Assembly (NCBI GenBank): GCA_016712505.1
Contig: JADJQY010000001.1
Coordinates: 868,001-932,000 of the forward strand
Direction: 5' to 3'
Length of the DNA: 64,000 nt
DNA from: Candidatus Eiseniibacteriota bacterium
GTDB taxonomy: Bacteria; Eisenbacteria; RBG-16-71-46; CAIMUX01
Shown in pieces: positions 27,839-35,516 of this stretch. The position numbers and the translations under genes are program-made. Numbering within the stretch: the first letter of the stretch is position 1; every line of letters starts with the position of its first letter. The notes under the pieces are model-generated. The model worked only from the letters and a program-made list of their open reading frames with translations, was not told the origin of the DNA and did no database searches.

Positions 27839-29554
27839 ATGAGGATCGACGAAAGGTATCTCTGGGTGACGGCGTCGGCGGTGCTGGCACTCGCGACGAG
27901 CGAGGTCGCCTGGGCGGGATTCGTTCAAGAGGCGCAGTTCGGGGCCGGAACCACGCTCAATCTGAGCTGGGGTGACGCGGACGGGGACGGCGACTTCGAC
28001 TGCGCGGTGGCGAATCTGGGAGGCGGGGCCCTCTACCGGAACGACGGGACCGGCAGTTTCAGTCTGCTCACCGTGTTGACCGGATCGAACTGCCTGGCGC
28101 TCTGCTACGGCGACTTCGACAACGACGGCGATCAGGACATCGCGCAGGGGCGGATCGGGCAGAACGGGCTCTTCGTCAACGACGGCACTGGGGTCTTCGT
28201 CCGGCAAACGCCGTTCGGGAACGGTCGGGCGAATGGGATGGCCTGGTCCGACGTCGACCTTGACGGAGACCTCGATATGGCGGTCGCGCGCGGCCTGCTG
28301 GGGTCCAATCAGCAGAGCAGCATCTACCTCAACAACGGGGACGGAACCTTCACCGCGACCAATCTCTCGACCCCGGCGCAGTGGGCCGCGTTCGCATTCG
28401 GGGATTGCGACGGGGACGGCGACGCGGATCTCGCCGTGGCGCGCGGCGGGTTCTGCTGCCAGGCCCCGAACCTCCTGTTGATCAACGATGGCGCCGGCCA
28501 CTTCACCGAGCGGGAGGAGTTTGGCGGCTTCGACACCACGTCGATCGACTGGGGAGATGCCGACAACGACGGTGATCTCGACGTGGTGGTCGGGAACTGG
28601 GAGAGCGGGCCGAATCGCCTCTATCTCAATGACGGGTTGGGGAACTTCACCGGCGGCCCAGAGCTCGGAGTGCGGGACTGCAACACCATCACCTGGGGCG
28701 ATGTGGATGAGGACGGCGACCTCGACCTGGCGGTCGGCAACGGGGACTTCTCCGAGGCGGACAGCAACTTCGTCTACCTGAACGATGGACTCGGGGCGTT
28801 CTCCGAACAGTACGAGTTTGGGTTGGGCAGCACCGACGGCGTGGCCTTTGCGGATGCCGACGGGGATGGTGACCAGGACGTGGCGATCGGCAATGAGCAC
28901 ACGCCGCCCACGAACTACCTCTACCGCAACGACAGCGGGAGCTCGGCCCTGCGGGTCCACCTGGTCGGGCACCGGCACGATCTCGGCCTCGGCTACTCCA
29001 ATCGTGACGGGATTGGGGCCAGGATCACCGCCTACGCCGCGGGTCACGCCGGCGATCCGGCGTTTCGCCTCGGCATGCGGGAGATCCAGGCGCAGGCCGG
29101 CTTCTCCTGCCAGGACGCCATCGATGCGCACTTTGCTCTGCCCGATGACCCGCTGGTCGATCTGGTGATTCACTGGCCAGGGTCGGGTGAGTCGCAGATC
29201 ACTCAGGTGCTGGAGGGGGTGGCCCGAGGTCAACGCCTGCTGATTCACGAGAGTCCGGCCGCGGCGGCCGCCCCGGAGGGCGCGTTCGCGGCCTCAGCCC
29301 GGGTCACGCCGAACCCGGCGTTCCAGGATGTCACCGTTGCCCTGGCGCGCATCTCCACGGACTCGACTCCGGTCGCGGTCCTGGACGCCGCCGGGCGGAT
29401 GGTACGGCGCTTCTCGATCCCGGCTGGGTCCACGACCGGTCGTTGGGATCGGCGCGATGAGCACGGTCGCGAGCTGGCCGCGGGGGTCTACTTCGTTCGC
29501 GTCGGAGAACCGGGCGGAGATGGATCGGCTACCCGCGTGGTCACCCTACGGTGA
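27839..29554 (+). CDS. Secreted FG-GAP/VCBS beta-propeller protein with ASPIC/UnbV domain and sorting tail (CRTAC1-like)
   Basis: Protein of about 571 residues from the ATG at 27839, with GAGGAGG upstream. Signal peptide ends near VAWA. Seven FG-GAP/VCBS repeats follow, each with a calcium-binding type loop (GDADGDGDFD, GDFDNDGDQD, SDVDLDGDLD, GDCDGDGDAD, GDADNDGDLD, GDVDEDGDLD, ADADGDGDQD), as in a seven-bladed propeller. Next is an ASPIC/UnbV domain (NRDGIGARITAYAAG, VDLVIHWPGSGE). The last 80 residues are a FlgD-Ig/T9SS-type sorting domain (VTPNPAFQDVTV, VLDAAGRMVRRF, ELAAGVYFVRV). Probably an adhesive or binding protein on the cell surface; ligand unknown. It follows the LytTR regulator by 96 bp. 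Confidence 0.88.
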   Translation: MRIDERYLWVTASAVLALATSEVAWAGFVQEAQFGAGTTLNLSWGDADGDGDFDCAVANLGGGALYRNDGTGSFSLLTVLTGSNCLALCYGDFDNDGDQDIAQGRIGQNGLFVNDGTGVFVRQTPFGNGRANGMAWSDVDLDGDLDMAVARGLLGSNQQSSIYLNNGDGTFTATNLSTPAQWAAFAFGDCDGDGDADLAVARGGFCCQAPNLLLINDGAGHFTEREEFGGFDTTSIDWGDADNDGDLDVVVGNWESGPNRLYLNDGLGNFTGGPELGVRDCNTITWGDVDEDGDLDLAVGNGDFSEADSNFVYLNDGLGAFSEQYEFGLGSTDGVAFADADGDGDQDVAIGNEHTPPTNYLYRNDSGSSALRVHLVGHRHDLGLGYSNRDGIGARITAYAAGHAGDPAFRLGMREIQAQAGFSCQDAIDAHFALPDDPLVDLVIHWPGSGESQITQVLEGVARGQRLLIHESPAAAAAPEGAFAASARVTPNPAFQDVTVALARISTDSTPVAVLDAAGRMVRRFSIPAGSTTGRWDRRDEHGRELAAGVYFVRVGEPGGDGSATRVVTLR

Positions 29555-29579
29555 GGCAGGTGAAGGGGGCGCGTGGGTG

Positions 29580-30674
29580 ATGGGAAGGTTGATGGGATGG
29601 TTGATGCGAAGAGTCACGCCTCTCCTGGTCGGCACGCTACTCGGACTGAAGGCGATGGCTGCCAGCTCGGCGATCGCTGCAAGCTTGGCGATCGCTGCGC
29701 CGGTCACGACCCGGGAAGCGGCGCAGGGGGAGACCACGGGGGGCGCAATGCGAGGAGCGGTCCGTCTGGCGGCCCGGGGCGCCTACATCGAGATCGCGGC
29801 GGATCCGCGCGCGGCCGAGCTGGTGCTGATGGAGCGTGAGTTCTGCGCCACGGTCCGTCGTCACGGTATGCGGGACGGGTTTCTCCGCTACATGGCGGAG
29901 GACGGAATCCTGTTCCGCCCTGGGCCGGTGGTGGCGCACGAGGTCCTTCCTCAGCGCCCGCGCACCCCGGCCTGGTTGCTCTGGGCTGCCGGATTCGCTG
30001 ATGTGGCGGCCTCGGGCGATCTGGGCTACACGACCGGGCCATCCGAGTTTCGCCCCGGGGGCGAGGCGGACACCACTGTCGGGTATGGGTCCTTCGTCAC
30101 CGTCTGGGAGCGGGACCGGGACGGGGCCTGGAGGATCGCGATCGACTGCGGAACGGGTCACGATCTGAGCGCGGACGAGGCCGCGGTGCTCGCGACCGCA
30201 ATGCGGGCGCAGAGCGGCGGGCGCGTTCCGGCGGCGGAGGCTGCGGTCGAAGCTCCGGCCCCACCCACCGCTCACGACTCGAGGCCAGCCAATGCGACGC
30301 GGGATCCCCGGCCGGTGGAAGCGCTGCTTGCGCTCGATCGGGCGATCGGTCGTGCTTCGGTCGCAGCGGAATCGGGCACCTCGGCGGATCGAAACTGTCG
30401 CTACCTTCGGAACGGCGCTTCCCCCGCCATCGGGTCTGTGGCGCTGCGGGAGGCGATGCCCGGGGCGGAGGCAGCGAGCGCCCCTGGTTCCGAGTCCGTG
30501 CCGCAGGCGGGGGGAGTCTCCTCCGCCTTCGACCTGGGCTACGTGTACGGCGGGTATGCGATGGGTCCGGGTGTTCAGGAGGAAAGGGGATCCTACCTTC
30601 GGATCTGGAAGCGAAGCGAAGAGCAGTGGGCGGTCGTCCTCGAGGTCCTCTGTCCGCATCCGCCCGCGCCGTGA
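29580..30674 (+). CDS. Exported protein with two NTF2-like (DUF4440) domains
   Basis: Protein of 364 residues from the ATG at 29580, 25 bp after the propeller gene. Signal peptide: LMRRVTPLLVGTLLGLKAMA. Residues about 60-190 form an NTF2-like/DUF4440 domain (LVLMEREFCATVRRHGM, FLRYMAEDGILFRPG, DLGYTTGPSEF, GSFVTVWERDRDGAWRIA). After an Ala/Pro-rich linker, residues about 235-360 repeat the fold in reduced form (FDLGYVYGGYAMGP, GSYLRIWKRSEEQWAVVLEV). DUF4440 domains are usually small single-domain binding or enzyme-like proteins; a tandem exported one is unusual. No catalytic residues can be assigned. The frame extends upstream through the previous gene, but those residues are a shadow of it. 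Confidence 0.7.
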   Translation: MGRLMGWLMRRVTPLLVGTLLGLKAMAASSAIAASLAIAAPVTTREAAQGETTGGAMRGAVRLAARGAYIEIAADPRAAELVLMEREFCATVRRHGMRDGFLRYMAEDGILFRPGPVVAHEVLPQRPRTPAWLLWAAGFADVAASGDLGYTTGPSEFRPGGEADTTVGYGSFVTVWERDRDGAWRIAIDCGTGHDLSADEAAVLATAMRAQSGGRVPAAEAAVEAPAPPTAHDSRPANATRDPRPVEALLALDRAIGRASVAAESGTSADRNCRYLRNGASPAIGSVALREAMPGAEAASAPGSESVPQAGGVSSAFDLGYVYGGYAMGPGVQEERGSYLRIWKRSEEQWAVVLEVLCPHPPAP

Positions 30675-30710
30675 GCCGGGACGACTTCGGCGGCCGCGCG
30701 AGTGGCGGGC

Positions 30711-31514
30711 TCAATCCCGTGCGCGGACGCACTCCATGATCTGGGTCCACCCGGGCTCGAGTTGCCAGAGCAGGAGCCGGCGCGGTCGAGAGGGGAGGAT
30801 TTCCTCGGTACCGTGGGTGAACACCGACGGGTGATCGGGGGGGCGGAAGATCGTCCGCAAGGCATCGTCGGGTAGCGCACGCGAGAGATCCGCGGACTCG
30901 CCGGAACGAAGCGTGACCCCGACCGGCTCGGTCACGCCTGAAGCGTTAGAAAAGGATGTCCCAAGGAGCGAGCTGATCTGGGTGTGCGTCGACCCGGAGA
31001 GACGATCGTGAATGCTGGCCCACTCGCAGCCTTCGAGCGCGCGCAGGATGGCGGTGCGCGTTGCCGGCCATGTCTCCTCCTGTGCTCTCTCCTCGAGGAG
31101 AAAGAGGATCTGGCCGAGTAGCCCGGCGAAGAGCACCACCGCGCGCGGATGCTCGGCAAGTAAGCGTTCCAGCTCCGCCGCCTGAAGTCCCGCATTGGCC
31201 CGGCCCGCGAGCAGAACGTCGCGCGCGATCCACGATACTCGAGATCCGACTGTGCGATGACGCAGCCGGAAGATGATTGGAGCGAGAGGGTCAGGATCGA
31301 GACAGGTGATTCGTTCGAATCGGGCGAGGAAACGGACGGGCAGGGTGTAGCCACCGCTCGGTCCGAAGAGAATCAACTCGCGGGCGTCCGTCGGCCACTC
31401 CTCCAGCCACTCCGCCACGGCCTCTCGATACGGAACCCAGAGACTGTCGGCGTGAGTGAACGCCCGCTGGTGATAGCGCAACCCTCCGGACGAATTGAGC
31501 AGCCGACGCAGCAT
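30711..31514 (-). CDS. Conserved hypothetical protein with SAM-methyltransferase-like fold
   Basis: Protein of 267 residues if started at the ATG at 31514 (MLRRLLNSSGG), chosen because GGAGGG lies 7 nt before it; the frame is open to 31661. Residues about 45-75 look like a class I methyltransferase nucleotide-binding strand-turn-helix (LILFGPSGGYTLPVRFL) followed by an acidic strand end (ITCLDPDPLAP). Further blocks are VVLFAGLLGQILFLLEE and WASIHDRLSGSTHT. I cannot assign a substrate and the methyltransferase call is a fold inference only. It is convergent with the NTF2-like gene (36-bp gap) and divergent from the DUF5916 gene. Confidence 0.55.
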   Translation of the reverse strand: MLRRLLNSSGGLRYHQRAFTHADSLWVPYREAVAEWLEEWPTDARELILFGPSGGYTLPVRFLARFERITCLDPDPLAPIIFRLRHRTVGSRVSWIARDVLLAGRANAGLQAAELERLLAEHPRAVVLFAGLLGQILFLLEERAQEETWPATRTAILRALEGCEWASIHDRLSGSTHTQISSLLGTSFSNASGVTEPVGVTLRSGESADLSRALPDDALRTIFRPPDHPSVFTHGTEEILPSRPRRLLLWQLEPGWTQIMECVRARD

Positions 31515-31685
31515 CCGCGGTCCCTCCGCCGGCATCCTGTCCCGCCGGACCGATTCCGTCAATCGGTCTGCAACCGAAGGTGCTCGCGGCACGTAATCCG
31601 CTTGCCTTCCGTCGCGGTTGGCGGTTTTCTCCCGCGCACACTTTGACAGCAGCAGGGTCATCGGACGGGCTCAGCCCTGGGGGTC

Positions 31686-33989
31686 ATGATGAGGGGATTG
31701 GGGACGTTTGCCTTCGCCGTTCTTTTCTGCATCTCGGGCCGTGCGGCATCTGCCGCGCCGCGCGATGCCGACTCCACGGGGTTCGCGCCGCAGTACAAAC
31801 CGACGCTTGCCGTGGGCCGCTCCGCCGGGGAAATCACGATCGATGGCCAGATGCAGGACGCCGGATGGACCGGAGCGGCCCGGGCCACCGGCTTCTGCGA
31901 GGTACAGCCCGGGGACCAGATCCGCCCCATCGTGCGGTCCGAGGCGTGGGTCACCTATGATGACGAGAATCTCTATGTCGCGCTCTTCGCCGATGATGAT
32001 CCGGAGGAGATCCGGGTCTCCCTGCGGGAGCGGGATGACATCTGGAGGGATGACTACTTCGGGCTCATGCTCGATCCCTACGGTGATGCCTCCAGCGGCT
32101 ATGAGTTCTTCGTCAATCCTCTCGGTATCCAGGGGGATCTCCGCCTGATCCGGGGAGGCGAGGAGGAGGACATGGCCTTCGATGCGATCTGGCATTCGAA
32201 AGGAGTCATCACCGAGCGCGGCTATCAGGTGGAGATCGCGATCCCGTTCTCGAGTATCCGATTCCCGGATTTGCCGGTGCAGAACTGGAGAGCCACCTTC
32301 TGGCGCGATCACCAGCGGGACGCGCGACGGCGCTTCGCCTGGTCGGCGGTCGACCGGGACGATCCCTGCTGGATGTGTAACTGGGGCACCTTGGCCGGGA
32401 TCGAGGGGATCCGCTCTGAACGACAGGTCGACGTGATCGCAAACGTCATCGGGAGTGGCTCCGAGCAGCTGCGCGACCTATCAGATCCGGATGGCCCGCA
32501 CGAGCGCGAGGATGCCACCGCGGAAGCATCCGCCACCCTGCGCTACGGGCTCTCCTCGAACGCCACCGCGGAAGTGACCATCAACCCGGACTTCAGTCAG
32601 ATCGAGTCGGACGCAACCGAGATCGATGTGAACCAGCCGTTCGCGATCTTCTACTCGGAGCGGCGACCCTTCTTCCAGGAAGGGACCGAGCTGTACGACT
32701 CCTGGATCAGCGCGGTCTACACCCGCTCGATTCTCAATCCCGACGTGGCGGGCAAGTTCACCGCCCGGTACGGCCGGACGGGCGTGGGCTACACGCTGGC
32801 GCGCGATGCCGACTCTCCCTACCTCGTTCCCCTGGCGGAGTTCACCGAGGGGGGCTCGGTGGGCCACAGCGTGAGTCAGATCGCGCGGGTGAGGCGGAGC
32901 TTCGGCGAGAACTCGTTCCTCGGCGCCCTGATCACCGATCGACGGATCGAGGATGGCGGCGCGGGGACGGTAGGCTCGATCGATGCCGGTCTGCAGTTCT
33001 GGAAGAACTACCGCCTCGAGTCGCAGCTCGCCGTGTCGCGCACCGCCGAGCCTGATCTCCCCGGTGCCATCCCCGGGGGCGACGCGATCCGATTCGGACG
33101 GGAGGGCCACACTGCGGCGCTCGATGGGGAGACGTTTACCGGCGAGGGGATCTACGCGTCACTCGAGCGATCGGCCACGATCTGGAACTCGGACTTCGAC
33201 TACTGGGAGTACGCCCCGACGTTCCGCACCGACAACGGGTTCACCTATCAGAATGACTACCGGCAGGCGAACTGGTGGAACGGGCTCGATTTTCGGCCGA
33301 ACGGAACCTGGATCAAGGAGTGGGGTCCGAGATTCGGCTTCGGTCGCCGCTGGTTCTACGACGGGCGACTGCAGGAGGAGTGGATCCGACCGCATGCTGA
33401 CCTGCAACTTCGTTATGACACCAATCTGTTCCTGGAGTACTGGAGAGGGGCGTCGCGGTGGAACGATGAGCTCTACGGCGGAAGGCGGCTCGCCACGGTC
33501 GATCTCTCCTCCAGTTTCAGTGAGATGTTCGGCCTGAACGGGACCGCGGTGTGGGGGAGGGACATCTACCGCACCTTTGGAGACGACGCCGTCCTCGGGC
33601 GCGTGGTGAACCTGTCGGCCAGTGGGCGTATCCGGCCGACGTCGCGTTTGCAGATCTCGCCGAGTTGGGAGTATGCGCGGATGCGCCACCCGGTGAGCGA
33701 TGCGACGTTGTATGACGGGTACGTCCTTCGCACCCGCGCCACACTCCAACTCACGCCGGCGCTCTCATCCCGATTGGTGCTGGAGTATGACGAGTTCTCC
33801 GACCGGCTTCGCATCGAGCCGCTGGTCACCTACCGCGCGAATGCGTTCACCGTGCTGTTCCTCGGTTACGGCGGGCGGATGCAGAAGTACGGTCCGGGAT
33901 CGCCCTACCCGGATCGGATGGGGGAGCCGGAATGGCGGAACACCTCGCATCGGTTCTTCGCCAAGTTCCAGTACCTCTTGCGGGTCTGA
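31686..33989 (+). CDS. DUF5916 outer-membrane protein with CBM9-like domain
   Basis: Protein of 767 residues. Signal peptide: GTFAFAVLFCISGRAASAA. Residues about 40-220 are a carbohydrate-binding family 9-like domain (ITIDGQMQDAGWTGAARATG, VTYDDENLYVALFADDDPEE, FVNPLGIQGD). The rest is the DUF5916 part with its hallmark TINPDFSQIESDATEIDVN and IFYSERRPFFQEG, and a C-terminal half rich in alternating hydrophobic strands ending in FFAKFQYLLRV, typical of an outer-membrane barrel. These proteins are found mainly in Bacteroidetes and related groups; their substrate is unknown. The gene is followed by a strong hairpin shared with hemL. Confidence 0.85.
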   Translation: MMRGLGTFAFAVLFCISGRAASAAPRDADSTGFAPQYKPTLAVGRSAGEITIDGQMQDAGWTGAARATGFCEVQPGDQIRPIVRSEAWVTYDDENLYVALFADDDPEEIRVSLRERDDIWRDDYFGLMLDPYGDASSGYEFFVNPLGIQGDLRLIRGGEEEDMAFDAIWHSKGVITERGYQVEIAIPFSSIRFPDLPVQNWRATFWRDHQRDARRRFAWSAVDRDDPCWMCNWGTLAGIEGIRSERQVDVIANVIGSGSEQLRDLSDPDGPHEREDATAEASATLRYGLSSNATAEVTINPDFSQIESDATEIDVNQPFAIFYSERRPFFQEGTELYDSWISAVYTRSILNPDVAGKFTARYGRTGVGYTLARDADSPYLVPLAEFTEGGSVGHSVSQIARVRRSFGENSFLGALITDRRIEDGGAGTVGSIDAGLQFWKNYRLESQLAVSRTAEPDLPGAIPGGDAIRFGREGHTAALDGETFTGEGIYASLERSATIWNSDFDYWEYAPTFRTDNGFTYQNDYRQANWWNGLDFRPNGTWIKEWGPRFGFGRRWFYDGRLQEEWIRPHADLQLRYDTNLFLEYWRGASRWNDELYGGRRLATVDLSSSFSEMFGLNGTAVWGRDIYRTFGDDAVLGRVVNLSASGRIRPTSRLQISPSWEYARMRHPVSDATLYDGYVLRTRATLQLTPALSSRLVLEYDEFSDRLRIEPLVTYRANAFTVLFLGYGGRMQKYGPGSPYPDRMGEPEWRNTSHRFFAKFQYLLRV

Positions 33990-34063
33990 GTGCCGGTTCG
34001 AGCCGGGGATGGAGCGGGTGGCACGGCGGGAACCGGATGTGGGGCGAGACCTGTCTGGGTGGG

Positions 34064-34090
34064 CACCCGGCGGGTGATCTCCGCCGGGTG
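34064..34090. terminator. Perfect hairpin between convergent DUF5916 and hemL genes
   Basis: CACCCGGCGG and CCGCCGGGTG form a perfect 10-bp stem with a 7-nt loop, 75 bp after the DUF5916 stop and 11 bp from the hemL stop. It has no T-run, so it may act as a bidirectional terminator or mRNA 3' end stabiliser. Confidence 0.65.
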
Positions 34091-34100
34091 CGATCCGAAA

Positions 34101-35474
34101 CTAGACCTCGAAGGCCTCGAACAGCGCCTCGCGTGCCGCCTCGAGGGTGAGATCGATCTCCGCGTCACTGTGAGCGTAGGAAAGGAACCCGGTTTCGAAC
34201 TGGGAGGGGGCGAGGTAGATCCCTCGCGCTAGCATGCCGCGAAAGTAGCGCCCGAAGCGCTCGGTGCTGCACTGTTTCACGTCATCCCAGTTGCGCATCG
34301 GACCGGCTCCAAAGAAGAGGGTCACGAACGAACCGACGCGGGTCTGGCTCATGGCGCCGTTCACGGCCTGCATCCGCTCGGCCATCTTCGGTTCGCGTGC
34401 GATTTCGTCCAGCCCGCTGCTCAAACGTCTGCCGAGCCGCTCGAGCTTTGGATAGAGATCACGGGTGGCGACGATCTTGGCCAACATCGCGTTTCCGGCC
34501 GCAGTCGCGATCGGATTTCCGCTCAGCGTTCCCGCCTGGTAGACCGGGCCTTCCGGAGCCACCTGGCTCATCACATCCGCCCGTCCGCCGTAGGCCGCCA
34601 ACGGCAGGCCCCCCCCCACCACTTTTCCCATGGTCGTGAGGTCGGGAGTGATTCCGTACAGCTCCTGCGCACCCCCCTGAGCCAGCCGGAACCCGGTCAT
34701 CACCTCGTCGAAGATGAGGAGCGCCCCTTCACGGTCGCAGCTCGCGCGCAGCTTCCGCAGGAAATCGTTTTGCGGCGGGACACACCCCATGTTGCCGACC
34801 ACCGGCTCAACGATCACCGCCGCGATTTCCTGTGCGTAGCGATCGAACAGGGCATCGACCGCGTCGGGGTCGTTGTAGGACGCGATCAGGGTGTCGGCCG
34901 CCGTGCCGGCCGGAACGCCGGGGCTGTCGGGTACGCCGAAAGTCGCTGCGCCCGAGCCGGCCTTGATCAGAAACGCGTCGCCGTGTCCGTGGTAGCAACC
35001 CTCGAACTTGATCACCTTGTCCCGGCCGGTCGCCCCGCGCGCCACACGGAGGGCGCTCATCGTCGCTTCGGTACCGGAGTTGACCAGTCGCACCTTCTGA
35101 ACCGAAGGGACGAGCTGGATGATCCGCTCGGCGAGTTCGACCTCGCCCGCGGTCGGGGCGCCGAAGGAGGTGCCCATCTCCGCTGCTGCCCGAACCGCTG
35201 CGATCACCTCCGGATCGGCGTGACCGAAGAGGAGAGGTCCCCACGATCCGACGTAGTCGATGTAGCTCCGTCCGTCGACGTCGGTGATGCGGCAACCGCT
35301 GCCCCGTTCCATGAAGAGCGGGTTGCCCCCGACCGCGCGGAAGGCGCGGACCGGGCTGTTGACCCCGCCGGGAATCATCGCCTTGGCGCGCGCCAGGAGT
35401 GCCTGACTGCGCGGGCCCGCGTGCCGGAGATGGTCCGGCGCGCGGTTCGGATCGTTCATGTCGCTGTTTGCCAC
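34101..35474 (-). CDS. hemL: Glutamate-1-semialdehyde 2,1-aminomutase
   Basis: PLP enzyme of about 457 residues making 5-aminolevulinate from glutamate-1-semialdehyde, the second step of the C5 heme route begun by HemA. Motifs: IPGGVNSPVRAFRAVGG near the N-terminus, VNSGTEATMSALRVAR, KFEGCYHGHGD, LIFDEVMTGFR and the PLP-binding Lys in TTMGKVVGGGLPLAAYGG. I favour the GTG at 35474 because AGGAG lies 6 nt before it; the ATG at 35492 is also in frame. It follows the M16 protease stop by about 40 bp on the same strand, so the two probably share a transcript, apart from the other hem genes. Confidence 0.94.
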   Translation of the reverse strand: MANSDMNDPNRAPDHLRHAGPRSQALLARAKAMIPGGVNSPVRAFRAVGGNPLFMERGSGCRITDVDGRSYIDYVGSWGPLLFGHADPEVIAAVRAAAEMGTSFGAPTAGEVELAERIIQLVPSVQKVRLVNSGTEATMSALRVARGATGRDKVIKFEGCYHGHGDAFLIKAGSGAATFGVPDSPGVPAGTAADTLIASYNDPDAVDALFDRYAQEIAAVIVEPVVGNMGCVPPQNDFLRKLRASCDREGALLIFDEVMTGFRLAQGGAQELYGITPDLTTMGKVVGGGLPLAAYGGRADVMSQVAPEGPVYQAGTLSGNPIATAAGNAMLAKIVATRDLYPKLERLGRRLSSGLDEIAREPKMAERMQAVNGAMSQTRVGSFVTLFFGAGPMRNWDDVKQCSTERFGRYFRGMLARGIYLAPSQFETGFLSYAHSDAEIDLTLEAAREALFEAFEV

Positions 35475-35516
35475 GTTCGACTCCTGTGTCATTCGACGGC
35501 GGGTGTGCCCGGGCGG

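Noticed and set aside
30672..30713. Inverted repeat TGAGCC/GGCTCA between two convergent genes as a terminator
   Set aside because: Only 6 bp of stem around a 30-nt loop, and it mostly reflects the two opposing TGA stop codons.
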